Of a stretch of 64,000 nt of DNA, positions 9,773 to 17,952 are shown piece after piece. The notes beneath the pieces are model-generated. The model did not search any database and had not been told where the DNA came from. It worked only from the letters and a program-made list of their open reading frames with translations. Both the position numbers and the translations under genes were made by a program. The DNA is taken from NCBI GenBank assembly GCA_046726315.1, contig JBKPAG010000012.1:21113-85112 (forward strand), written 5' to 3'. How positions within the stretch are numbered: the stretch's first letter is position 1; each line of letters starts with the position of its first letter. The DNA comes from JACVRX01 sp046726315 (GTDB taxonomy: Bacteria; Actinomycetota; Actinomycetes; Jiangellales; Jiangellaceae).

Positions 9773-11062
9773 ATGGACAAGGCACGGGACACACTGACGG
9801 TACGGGAATTGCCCGAGAACGGGCTGTCCATCTTCGACGGGTCGCCCACCGGTGGATTCACGACGGTGGTGCGTGGTTTCGACCGCGTCCAGGTCGAGCA
9901 GCATGTCCGCCAGCTCGAGGCTGCGCTGAACCAGCAACGCGCCAGAACGCAAGAGTTGGACAAACAAATCGTCCGGCTGCGCCAGGAACTCGCGCAGGCC
10001 ACGACCTCGCTGAGGGAGGTCGAGCAGCCCTCGTACTCGGGGTTGGGCGCACGGATCGAGCACCTGCTCCGGCTGGCCGAGGAGCAGGCGTCCGAGGTGG
10101 TCGGTCAAGCAGAGGCCGAGGCCACTGAGATGCGATCGGTGGCCAGCGTCGATGCCGCCGAAATGCGCGCCACCGCAGAGCACGACGCCCAGGAGGCGCG
10201 ATCCTCGGCGAAGCGCCAGGCCGACGAGCAGATCGACATCGCGCGGGCCGAAGCGGAGGAGGCCAGGTCGGCAGCCCGGCGAGAGGCCGCCAACCTTGTC
10301 GAGGCCGCCCAGCGCGAGGCCGCCAAGGTGCGCGCTGCCATCGAGCACGACGCTGCCGAGAAGCGAGCCACGGCCGAACGCGACTTGACCAGGTTCCGCA
10401 CCGCGGCCGAGCGTGAAGTCACCGACATGCGAGCCACCGCCCGGCGCGAGGTCGAGGAGTTGCGTGGCAACGCCAAGCGTGACATCGAGCAGATGCGAGC
10501 CGAGGCCGAGGCGCGCCTGGATGAGGTCAGAACGCGGGCCGACAAGGAGCTGACCGAGCTCGAGCTTGCCCTGGCGGGCAAACGCGAACAGGCCGAGCGC
10601 GAGGACTCCGAACGCCACGAGGTCGCGGTCGCCAAGACCCACAAGCTCGTGACCGAGGCCGAGGCGCGGGCCGCCGACGCCGACAACCGTGCCAAGGCCG
10701 CTCACGACCGCGCGGAGCAGGTCCGCCGGGAGGCTGACGAGCAGGCCAAGGCGCTGGTGTCAGGCGCTCGCCGCAACGCCAACCAGCTCGTCGGCGAGGC
10801 CAAGGCCCATGCCGACACGATGCTCGGCGAGGCGAAGTCGGAGGCGAATCGGAGCCTGACGGTAGCTCGGCGTGAGGTGGCCGACCTCACTCGTCAGCGC
10901 GACGCGATTACCGGTCACCTCACCCAGCTGCGCAACCTACTCGGCGCGATGAGCCTTCCCGGCGCCGAAGGCAACGGGCCGCCGCCTGCCGTCGAGACTG
11001 GGCACGCCGACGACGACGTCATCGACGGCGAGGTCGTGGAGGACTCGGCTGCGGAGAAATGA
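9773..11062 (+). CDS. DivIVA/Scy/FilP-like coiled-coil polarity protein
   Basis: The product is 429 aa, mostly one very long Ala/Glu/Arg coiled coil. The N-terminus has a DivIVA-like lipid-binding patch (GFTTVVRGFDRVQVEQHVRQLE, about 25-47). Residues ~85-390 are heptad and longer repeats of the AEAEATEMRS and ARREAANLVEAAQ kind, and the tail is acidic. In Streptomyces, Scy and FilP organise the tip-growth polarisome together with DivIVA; from memory scy sits next to mce and a thiolase gene there, as here. This is therefore probably a growth-pole cytoskeletal protein. Start: ATG with GAGGGAGA 3-8 nt upstream. Composition is biased by the repeats, not foreign. Confidence 0.82.
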   Translation: MDKARDTLTVRELPENGLSIFDGSPTGGFTTVVRGFDRVQVEQHVRQLEAALNQQRARTQELDKQIVRLRQELAQATTSLREVEQPSYSGLGARIEHLLRLAEEQASEVVGQAEAEATEMRSVASVDAAEMRATAEHDAQEARSSAKRQADEQIDIARAEAEEARSAARREAANLVEAAQREAAKVRAAIEHDAAEKRATAERDLTRFRTAAEREVTDMRATARREVEELRGNAKRDIEQMRAEAEARLDEVRTRADKELTELELALAGKREQAEREDSERHEVAVAKTHKLVTEAEARAADADNRAKAAHDRAEQVRREADEQAKALVSGARRNANQLVGEAKAHADTMLGEAKSEANRSLTVARREVADLTRQRDAITGHLTQLRNLLGAMSLPGAEGNGPPPAVETGHADDDVIDGEVVEDSAAEK

Positions 11063-11065
11063 GGG

Positions 11066-11338
11066 TCACGGCCTGCGTCGGTCCCGGGCCCGCCAGCAGC
11101 TGGTGTGCCAATGCCTGCGCTCGGCCGCTCCGCCGCCGGACAACGTCATACCGTCGACCGGCCACGCCACAACGTGTGGCGTCACGGGAGAGATCAGTTG
11201 GTCGCAGCCGGGGCACCGGTACGGCTTGGTGGAGGAACTGCCGGTGAGCCTGCGTACCACCCAATCGCCGTCCGGCCACGACTCGACCTGCTCGTGGCCG
11301 CCGCTCGGCGGACGACGAGCGGCTCGGCGGCGGGACAT
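11066..11338 (-). CDS. Small conserved actinobacterial protein with Cys/His cluster
   Basis: This 90-aa basic protein starts MSRRRAARR. It carries YRCPGCDQLI (CxxC) followed by a PHVVAWP segment and RRHWHTSCW, which could bind one zinc ion. Similar short actinobacterial proteins are often labelled ATP/GTP-binding, but I see no P-loop, so I do not endorse that name. It is convergent with the Scy-like gene (3 bp between stops) and divergent from the FmdB-like gene. Confidence 0.7.
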   Translation of the reverse strand: MSRRRAARRPPSGGHEQVESWPDGDWVVRRLTGSSSTKPYRCPGCDQLISPVTPHVVAWPVDGMTLSGGGAAERRHWHTSCWRARDRRRP

Positions 11339-11374
11339 GCGCACATTGTCGCAGCGGCCACATATCCTGTTGCC

Positions 11375-11587
11375 ATGCCGAGGTACGACTTCCGGTGCCG
11401 TGCATGCGGCGCGACCTTCGAGGTTTCGCGGCCGATGGCCGACGCGCGTGAGCCGGCTCGCTGTCCGCAGGGGCACGACGACACCGTGAAGCTGCTTTCT
11501 ACCGTCGCGGTCACCGGGCGGGCCGTCGGCGTTTCGGAACGGCCCTCGGTCGGTGGCTGTTGCGGCGGGGCGTGCGGCTGCGGCTGA
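11375..11587 (+). CDS. FmdB-type zinc-ribbon regulatory protein
   Basis: This 70-aa protein starts MPRYDFRCRACGATFEV, the N-terminal zinc ribbon of the CxxC_CxxC_SSSS/FmdB family, with a second pair at RCPQGH. It ends in a Gly/Cys-rich tail (GGCCGGACGCG) common in actinobacterial members. The role is unknown; a nucleic-acid or metal-binding regulatory function is usually assumed. Its stop is 2 bp from the convergent GNAT gene stop. Confidence 0.85.
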   Translation: MPRYDFRCRACGATFEVSRPMADAREPARCPQGHDDTVKLLSTVAVTGRAVGVSERPSVGGCCGGACGCG

Positions 11588-11589
11588 CA

Positions 11590-12216
11590 TCAGGCCCGAG
11601 CCGGGCGCACCAGATGTACGGCCCCAAGGGGGCTGAACCCGGCGGCAAGGAAGGCCCGGAGACTCGCCGCGTTCCCGGGTGCCATCGCCCCTATCACCGG
11701 TTCGCCGGACGGCAACAAGCCCAGCGCATCGACCAAAAGGCCCCGGCCCACTCCGCGGTTTCTCATCGACTCGGCAACCTCGACCCCGATCTCGGCCAGT
11801 CCGCCGATGCCGGTCGCGACCGTCACAACACCGCGCTGGTCAGCGTGCACCACCACGTCACCTCGAACTTGTCGGGCATGTCGGGCCCGTCGGTGCCCGG
11901 CGAGATCGTCTCGGCGCGGCGGCCCTCCTGCACCCGTCCCAATTGCACCGACCAACACGTCCAGACTGTCCAGCCAGCCGCCGGGCCCGGCGAGCCAACC
12001 GACGAAACCGGGGCCGAGCGCGCTGCCGAACCCATCTACACCACGGCCGAGGACCTGGTCCACAGGCAGCTCGGTCGCCACATACACGCGCCCCGTCAAC
12101 GCCACGACCCCCTCGACCCCGGACCGCCACGGACCGAACACCTCGACCGTGCCGTCCGGCTCGGGAAACTCACCTCGGGTTGCCGCAGCCAGGATCAGCC
12201 CGACCGAGTGCGTCAT
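11590..12216 (-). CDS. GNAT-family N-acetyltransferase-like protein
   Basis: This is a 208-aa protein whose C-terminal half looks like a GNAT fold. EIGVEVAESMRNRGVGRGLL contains the acetyl-CoA loop RxxGxG, and GAMAPGNAASLRAFLAAGF is the closing helix-strand. The N-terminal ~100 residues are less typical and resemble a degenerate second GNAT half. Its start overlaps the stop of the dehydrogenase gene (ATGA), so it is downstream in that transcript. Substrate unknown. Confidence 0.75.
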   Translation of the reverse strand: MTHSVGLILAAATRGEFPEPDGTVEVFGPWRSGVEGVVALTGRVYVATELPVDQVLGRGVDGFGSALGPGFVGWLAGPGGWLDSLDVLVGAIGTGAGGPPRRDDLAGHRRARHARQVRGDVVVHADQRGVVTVATGIGGLAEIGVEVAESMRNRGVGRGLLVDALGLLPSGEPVIGAMAPGNAASLRAFLAAGFSPLGAVHLVRPARA

Positions 12217-13871
12217 AAGTGCGCGCGGAACCCGCGGCCGGTCTTGCGGCCCAGGTAACCAGCGGTGACCAGCTGCTCGAGCAGCGGTGCCGGGGCGAAT
12301 CCCGGCTCACGGAACTCGAGATAGAGGGCGCGTTGGATCGCCCATGCAACGTCCAGGCCAACCTCGTCGAGCACCTCGAACGGCCCCATCGGCAACCGGC
12401 ACCCCAGCTTCATCGCGGTGTCGATGTCGTCGGCGCTGGCGTAGTTGTCCTGCAGCATCTTGACCGCGTCGTTGAGGTACGGGAACAGCAACGCGTTGAC
12501 GATGAACCCGGCTCGGTCGCCGCAGAGCACAGAATGCATGCCGGCCCGGCGGCAGACGTCCTGCACGGTGGCGACGACGTTGGCGGCGGTGGACACCGTC
12601 CGGACAACCTCGACGAGCGACGTGGTCGGGGCCGGATCGAAGACGTGCATGCCCACGACGTCGGCGGGCCTCGACGTCGCCGCTGCGCACTCGATGACCG
12701 GGACGGTCGATGTCGCGGTCGCGAGGATCGCCCCAGGTTTGCAGATCTCGTCCAGCCCGGCGAAGAGCGCCTGCTTGGCGGGAACCTCCTCGGTCACGTC
12801 GTCGACGACGAGGTCGACCGAAGCGAGCTCGTCCAGTGCGCCGTCGCGCTCGACAGTCTTGACCTGGAAGTCAGCCGCTGCGAGTTCGGCGGCTATGCGT
12901 GTCGCTGAGGGGCCGGATCCGACGACGCCAATAGCACGAACGGCGCGGACCGGTGCATCCGGATGCCCGTCCGACGGCGTTCGATCGTCGTCCTCTACCA
13001 CCGGCGAGCCCGGCGCCTGGTAGGTGTAGAAGCCGCGCCCGGTCTTGCGGCCGCGCATGCCGGCGGTGACCATCTGCCGCAGCACCGGTGCGGGCGCGTG
13101 TAAGCGCTCGCGGCCCTGCCGATACATCGTGTCCAGGATCTCGTAGGCCGTGTCAAGACCGATCAAATCGAGCAGCGCGAGCGGCCCCATCGGGTAGCCG
13201 CAGCCGAGCCGGATCGCGTCGTCGATGTCCTCGCGGGTCGCGTAACGCGCGTCGTACATCGCCGCTGCGTGGTTGAGGTATCCGAACAGCAGCGTATTGG
13301 CGATGAACCCGGCTCGATCGGCACACTCGACCGGCGCCTTGCCCAGGCGGCGCGCCAGCGCAGTCACATCGTCGACGACAGCTGGCTCGGTGACGACGGT
13401 GCGGACGACCTCGACGAAGTCCTGGATCGGCGCCGGGTTGAAAAAGTGCATGCCGACGACCCGGCGAGGCCGCTCGGTCGCGACGCTGATCTCGGTGACC
13501 GACAGCGACGACGTGTTCGTCGCCAGGATCGCGTCCGGCCCGACGATCTTGTCCAACCGGGTGAACATCTCCCGCTTGAGGTCAAGATGCTCGGGAACGG
13601 CCTCGACCACGAGCTCGCACGGTTCGAGCCCGTTCAGATCCGTCGTGAAGGTGATGCTGTCGAGAAGGCGCGATTGCTCGGCCGCGGTGAGCTTGCCGCG
13701 GCGCACCGCACGCTCGGTCGAGTCCTCCAGATGACTGCGGCCCCGATCGAGCGCCTCCTGGTCACGTTCGACGGCGACGACCGTCAGCCCGCTACGCGCG
13801 AAGACCTCGGCGATGCCCGCACCCATCGTGCCCAAGCCGACGACACCGACAGTCGAGAACTCGCGAGCCAT
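12213..13871 (-). CDS. 3-hydroxyacyl-CoA dehydrogenase, tandem duplicated
   Basis: The protein is 552 aa and contains two copies of the 3-hydroxybutyryl-CoA dehydrogenase unit (Rossmann domain plus C-terminal helical domain). Copy one starts STVGVVGLGTMGAGIAEVFARSG and contains the catalytic-type HFFNPAP and a GFIANTLLFGYLNHA dimer region. Copy two starts AIGVVGSGPSATRIAAELA and has HVFDPAP and GFIVNALLFPYLNDA. The second nucleotide-binding loop departs from GxGxxG, so its NAD binding may be weak. The enzyme oxidises 3-hydroxyacyl-CoA in beta-oxidation or PHB-type pathways. It lies 23 bp downstream of nucS and may share its transcript. Confidence 0.9.
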   Translation of the reverse strand: MAREFSTVGVVGLGTMGAGIAEVFARSGLTVVAVERDQEALDRGRSHLEDSTERAVRRGKLTAAEQSRLLDSITFTTDLNGLEPCELVVEAVPEHLDLKREMFTRLDKIVGPDAILATNTSSLSVTEISVATERPRRVVGMHFFNPAPIQDFVEVVRTVVTEPAVVDDVTALARRLGKAPVECADRAGFIANTLLFGYLNHAAAMYDARYATREDIDDAIRLGCGYPMGPLALLDLIGLDTAYEILDTMYRQGRERLHAPAPVLRQMVTAGMRGRKTGRGFYTYQAPGSPVVEDDDRTPSDGHPDAPVRAVRAIGVVGSGPSATRIAAELAAADFQVKTVERDGALDELASVDLVVDDVTEEVPAKQALFAGLDEICKPGAILATATSTVPVIECAAATSRPADVVGMHVFDPAPTTSLVEVVRTVSTAANVVATVQDVCRRAGMHSVLCGDRAGFIVNALLFPYLNDAVKMLQDNYASADDIDTAMKLGCRLPMGPFEVLDEVGLDVAWAIQRALYLEFREPGFAPAPLLEQLVTAGYLGRKTGRGFRAHL

Positions 13872-13894
13872 GCCGCGAAGTCTTCCATGCGCGG

Positions 13895-14554
13895 TCAGAA
13901 CAGCCGGGCGGCTGGGTCGTCGAGGCCGCGCAGCGCGTCGTAGTCGAGGGTCAGACAACTGATTCCGCGGTCGGATGCAAGCGTGCGCGCTTGCGGCCTG
14001 ATTTCCTGGGCGGCGAACAGCCCGCGAACCGGCGCGAGCAACGGATCGCGGTTGAGCAAGTCGAGGTAACGGGTGAGCTGTTCGACTCCGTCGATCTCAC
14101 CGCGCCGTTTGACCTCGACGGCGACCGTCGCACCGCTCTCGTCGCGGCAGAGCAGGTCGACCGGACCGATCGCGGTCGGGTATTCGCGCCGCACCAGACG
14201 CCAGCCGGCTCCGAGTGTTTGGACGTGGTCTGCCAGCAGCTGCTGGAGATGCGCCTCCACCCCGTCCTTCACCAGACCTGGATCGGTGCCGAGGTGGTGT
14301 GAGCTGTCGTGCAGCACCTCGTCGAGGGTGATCACCAACCGCTCACCGGCCGGGTTCGCAACCGTCCAGAAACCGTCGGCCTCCTCCAACCGGCACGGTG
14401 GGCTCATCCAGTTCAGCGGCTTGTAGGCGCGGTCGTCGGCATGAATCGAGACTGATCCGTCCGCCTTGACCAGGATCAGCCGGATCGCCATCGGCAGGTG
14501 CGCCGTCAGCCGCCCCACGTAGTCGACCTGGCAACGCGCGATGACGAGACGCAC
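13895..14554 (-). CDS. nucS: Endonuclease NucS (non-canonical mismatch repair)
   Basis: This 219-aa protein begins MRLVIARCQVDYVGRLTAHL, as actinobacterial NucS/EndoMS does. The C-terminal nuclease domain shows the RecB-like catalytic core: PTAIGPVDLLCRD (Asp) and VAVEVKRRGEIDGVEQLTRYL (Glu-x-Lys). NucS cuts both strands at mismatches and gives MutS/MutL-less actinobacteria their low mutation rate. Start is GTG at 14554. Only 11 bp separate it from the upstream dnaE2 stop, so it probably lies in the SOS-inducible transcript. Confidence 0.94.
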   Translation of the reverse strand: MRLVIARCQVDYVGRLTAHLPMAIRLILVKADGSVSIHADDRAYKPLNWMSPPCRLEEADGFWTVANPAGERLVITLDEVLHDSSHHLGTDPGLVKDGVEAHLQQLLADHVQTLGAGWRLVRREYPTAIGPVDLLCRDESGATVAVEVKRRGEIDGVEQLTRYLDLLNRDPLLAPVRGLFAAQEIRPQARTLASDRGISCLTLDYDALRGLDDPAARLF

Positions 14555-14565
14555 GCGCAGCGAGG

Positions 14566-17500
14566 TTAGCGGAAGTCCCGGCTGCGGACGCTGCCGCTGA
14601 TCTGCAGCGGTGCGAGCCGCAACGCCAGCAGGTTGATGGCGCCGTCGCTGCGCTCCAGCCGCCCCTCGATGACCAGCGCGGGGGACTCGAGGGCCACCCG
14701 GCGATGCCGGTCCCAGGTCTGGCGTGGGCAGATGACGTTGACCATGCCGGTCTCGTCCTCGAGGTTCATGAAGACGACTCCGCCGGCCGTGGGCGGACGC
14801 TGGCGGTGGGTGACCAACCCACCCACCAACACCCGGGTGCCGTCGCCCGTCGTCGCCAGTGCCGCGGCCGGCAGGGCACCCCAGGCATCCAGTTGCGCCC
14901 GCACGTGCTGGACGGGGTGGCTGCTCGGCGAGGAGCCGGTTGCCCACAGGTCGGCGAACGTCGTTTCCGTCGGCGTCATGGGTGGCAACTCAGGCGCACT
15001 AGCACCCGGAGTGGTGCCTGGGAGCTGGTCGGGACGGGTGTCGGCCACCGCGCCGACTGCCCACAGCGCCTCCCGGCGGTCGAGGCCCAGGCAGCCGAAC
15101 GCGCCGGCGGTGGCCAGCGCCTCCAGGGCGGGCAACGAGACCTGGACGCGTCGGACCAGGTCGTCCAGGTCGGCGTAGGGACGGCCGTCGGCGACCGCCT
15201 GCGCGGTGGTTTCGCCGAGATTGCGGACGCTCTGCAGGCCGAGCCGGATCGCCGGCTGCGGCTCGCTCGGCGCATGCGCGAGCCCGTCGGGTACCACGAC
15301 GGCCTCCTCCAAGGTGGCCTTGACGGCGCTCGCGTTGAGGTCGACACCACGGATCTCGACGCCGTGCCGGCGGGCGTCGGCGATGAGCGTCTGCGGGGCG
15401 TAGAAGCCCATGGGTTGGTTGTTCAGCAACGCCGCGGTGAACGCTGCTGGGTAGTGGCGCTTGAGATAGGAGCTGGCGTAGACGAGGTAGCCGAAGCTGA
15501 TCGCGTGTGACTCGGGAAAGCCGTAGCTGGCGAACCCGAACAGCTTGAGATAGAGGTCCTCGGCCACCTCCGGTGGGATGTCCCGCTCGGCCATGCCCTC
15601 GAGCAGGCGACCGCGCAGCGCCTCAATCCGCTCGGTCGAGCGCTTGGAGCTCATCGCTTGCCGGAGCTGGTCGGCCTCCATCGGGTCGAAGCCCGCGCAG
15701 TCGATCGCGAGCTGCATCATCTGCTCCTGGAACAGCGGCACACCCAGGGTGCGGGACAGCGCGTTCTGCATGCTCGGGTGCGGATAGCTGACCGCCTCCT
15801 GATCGTTCTTCCGGCGCAGATACGGGTGCACCGAGCCACCCTGGATCGGCCCTGGCCGGATCAGCGCCACCTCGACGACCAGGTCGTAGAACGTCTCCGG
15901 GTGCATCCGTGGCAACGTCGCCATCTGGGCCCGGGACTCGACCTGGAACACGCCGACCGAGTCGGCGTCGCACAGCATCGCGTATGTCGCCGGGTCCTCC
16001 TTCGGAATGGTGCTCAGATCCAACCGCCGACAGTGGTGAGCGTCGATGAGGTCAAACGCGTCGTGCAGGGCGGAGAGCATCCCCAGGCCGAGCAGGTCGA
16101 ACTTGACCAGGCCGGCGGCGGCGCAGTCGTCTTTGTCCCACTGCAAGACACTCCGGTTGGGCATGGTGGCCCACTCGACCGGGCAGACCTCGCCGATCGG
16201 ACGATCACACAGCACCATGCCACCGGAGTGGATCGACAGGTGCCGCGGCAGCCGCTGCAGCTTCGCGACCAGGGCGGCCAACAGCGGGGGCAGATCCGCA
16301 TCGTCCGCCGCTTCCGGCGGCAATGGTTTGGCCGGCTCCTTCTCTCCGCGCGGGCCTACTTGGGGGCCGAGGCGGAAGTCCAGCCGACGGCTCCACGCAT
16401 CGGCCTGACCTGGGCTGTACCCGAGCGCCCGGGCGACGTCGCGCACTGCCATCTTCGGTCGGTAGGTGTTGACGTTGGCAACCTGAGCGGCGCGGTCGCG
16501 TCCGTATTGCCGGTAGACGTGCTGGATGACCTCCTCACGGCGGCCGTTCTCGATGTCCACGTCGATATCCGGCGGGCCGTCCCGCCCGGTGGACAGAAAC
16601 CGCTCGAACAACAGCTGGTGGTAGATCGGGTCCACACTGGTGATGCCCAGCGCGTAGCAGACCGCCGAGTTGGCCGCCGACCCACGGCCCTGGCACAGGA
16701 TGCCCTGCTCGCGACAGAACTGAGTGATCTCGTGGACGATGAGGAAGTAGCCGGGGAAACCCAGCTGTTCGATGACCGCGAGCTCGTGGTCGAGTTGCTG
16801 GTAGGCCTGCTTCGTCGCTGGCGTGCCGCGCGGGCCGTAGCGCGTCCAGGCCCCCTTGGCGACCAGGTACCGCAGCCAACTCGCATCGGAGTGGCCTTCG
16901 CCGACGGTGCGGTCAGGCAGGTTCGGGGCGACCACCCGGAAGTCGAAGACACACTCGCGGGCGAGCTCGACGGTGGCCTCGCGCACGCCAGGGAACCGGG
17001 CCAGCCGGGCGGCCATCTCGTGCCCGGAGCGGATATGAGCGGTGCCGTTCGCCGGCAACCAGCCGGTCATGTCGTCGAGGCTGCTGCGCGCCCGTACCGC
17101 CGCGAGCACTTGAGCCAGGAGGGCATCAGCCGGAGTGGCGTAGTGGACGTTGTTCGACGCGACCACGCCCACGCCCACCCGGCCGGCCAGCTCGAACAGC
17201 GCGTCGTTGCGGGCGTCGTCAAGAGGTTGGTCGTGGTCGATGAGCTCGACCTTGAGGTTGTCGCGGCCGAACATCTCGACCAGCGTGTGGAGTTCGGATT
17301 CCGCTGCTTCCAGGCCGCCTTTCGCGAGCGCTGCCGGCACCGAGCCCTTGCGGCAGCCGGTGAGCACGACCCAGTGCCCGGCGTGCGCGTTCGCCAGCTC
17401 GCCGTCGTCGTAGACCGGACGGCCCTTCTCCCCGCCGCGCATTTGGGCGGTGCTGATGGCGCTGGACAGCCGGCTGTAACCCTCGGCGTCACGGGCGAGC

Positions 17501-17931
17501 ACCAGCAGGTGACGCCCCTCCGGATCCGGCCGGCCGGTCTGGCGTTCGGTGAGATCCAGGCTCAGTTCCGCGCCGAACACCGTCCCTATCCCAGTACCTC
17601 GTGCCGCCTCAGCCAGCCGGACCACCCCGTACATGCCGTCGTGGTCGGTGATCGCGAGCGCCTCTACGCCGAGCCGGGCCGCCTCTGCCACCAGGCCGTC
17701 CGGGTCACTGGCGCCGTCGAGAAAGCTGTAGGAGGAGTGGCAATGCAGCTCGGCCCAGGCCGGTCCGGGTGGTGTCGGCGGTTGGGGGACGTGCTCAGCT
17801 GGCTCTGCTGCGGAGTGCCGCAAAGGTCCAGGCTGCTCCGACGGCTGCTGCCTCGCCGGCTCCCCCGGCGCCGCCCAGGACAGGCGACGCTCGAATTCCT
17901 TCCACGGAATCGGTGGGTTGTGCCAGCCCAT
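14566..17931 (-). CDS. dnaE2: Error-prone DNA polymerase DnaE2 (ImuC)
   Basis: This 1121-aa C-family polymerase is the catalytic part of the SOS mutasome. It begins MGWHNPPIPWKEFERRLSW, typical of DnaE2. The PHP domain starts at AELHCHSSYSFLDGASDPDGL. The polymerase catalytic aspartates are in PPDIDVDIENGRR (about residue 453), and the finger/thumb landmarks QVANVNTYRPKMAVRDVARALG, PIQGGSVHPYLRRK and PLFQEQMMQLAI follow. An OB-fold is near the C-terminus (RVLVGGLVTHRQRP). DnaE2 lacks proofreading and needs ImuB for access to the clamp. It follows the HNH gene by 21 bp and precedes nucS by 11 bp, with no LexA box of its own in the 21-bp gap, so it should use the box at 19646-19661. Confidence 0.96.
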   Translation of the reverse strand: MGWHNPPIPWKEFERRLSWAAPGEPARQQPSEQPGPLRHSAAEPAEHVPQPPTPPGPAWAELHCHSSYSFLDGASDPDGLVAEAARLGVEALAITDHDGMYGVVRLAEAARGTGIGTVFGAELSLDLTERQTGRPDPEGRHLLVLARDAEGYSRLSSAISTAQMRGGEKGRPVYDDGELANAHAGHWVVLTGCRKGSVPAALAKGGLEAAESELHTLVEMFGRDNLKVELIDHDQPLDDARNDALFELAGRVGVGVVASNNVHYATPADALLAQVLAAVRARSSLDDMTGWLPANGTAHIRSGHEMAARLARFPGVREATVELARECVFDFRVVAPNLPDRTVGEGHSDASWLRYLVAKGAWTRYGPRGTPATKQAYQQLDHELAVIEQLGFPGYFLIVHEITQFCREQGILCQGRGSAANSAVCYALGITSVDPIYHQLLFERFLSTGRDGPPDIDVDIENGRREEVIQHVYRQYGRDRAAQVANVNTYRPKMAVRDVARALGYSPGQADAWSRRLDFRLGPQVGPRGEKEPAKPLPPEAADDADLPPLLAALVAKLQRLPRHLSIHSGGMVLCDRPIGEVCPVEWATMPNRSVLQWDKDDCAAAGLVKFDLLGLGMLSALHDAFDLIDAHHCRRLDLSTIPKEDPATYAMLCDADSVGVFQVESRAQMATLPRMHPETFYDLVVEVALIRPGPIQGGSVHPYLRRKNDQEAVSYPHPSMQNALSRTLGVPLFQEQMMQLAIDCAGFDPMEADQLRQAMSSKRSTERIEALRGRLLEGMAERDIPPEVAEDLYLKLFGFASYGFPESHAISFGYLVYASSYLKRHYPAAFTAALLNNQPMGFYAPQTLIADARRHGVEIRGVDLNASAVKATLEEAVVVPDGLAHAPSEPQPAIRLGLQSVRNLGETTAQAVADGRPYADLDDLVRRVQVSLPALEALATAGAFGCLGLDRREALWAVGAVADTRPDQLPGTTPGASAPELPPMTPTETTFADLWATGSSPSSHPVQHVRAQLDAWGALPAAALATTGDGTRVLVGGLVTHRQRPPTAGGVVFMNLEDETGMVNVICPRQTWDRHRRVALESPALVIEGRLERSDGAINLLALRLAPLQISGSVRSRDFR

Positions 17932-17952
17932 GATCGTCTGGTCCGTACCCAG

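Noticed and set aside
10100..10900. Long leftward open frames opposite the coiled-coil gene
   Set aside because: They mirror the repetitive Ala/Glu/Arg codons, have low-complexity Ser/Ala/Arg translations and no ribosome-binding site.
11066..11338. ATP/GTP-binding protein
   Set aside because: A name often given to such short proteins, but there is no P-loop; only a CxxC and a His/Cys cluster are visible.
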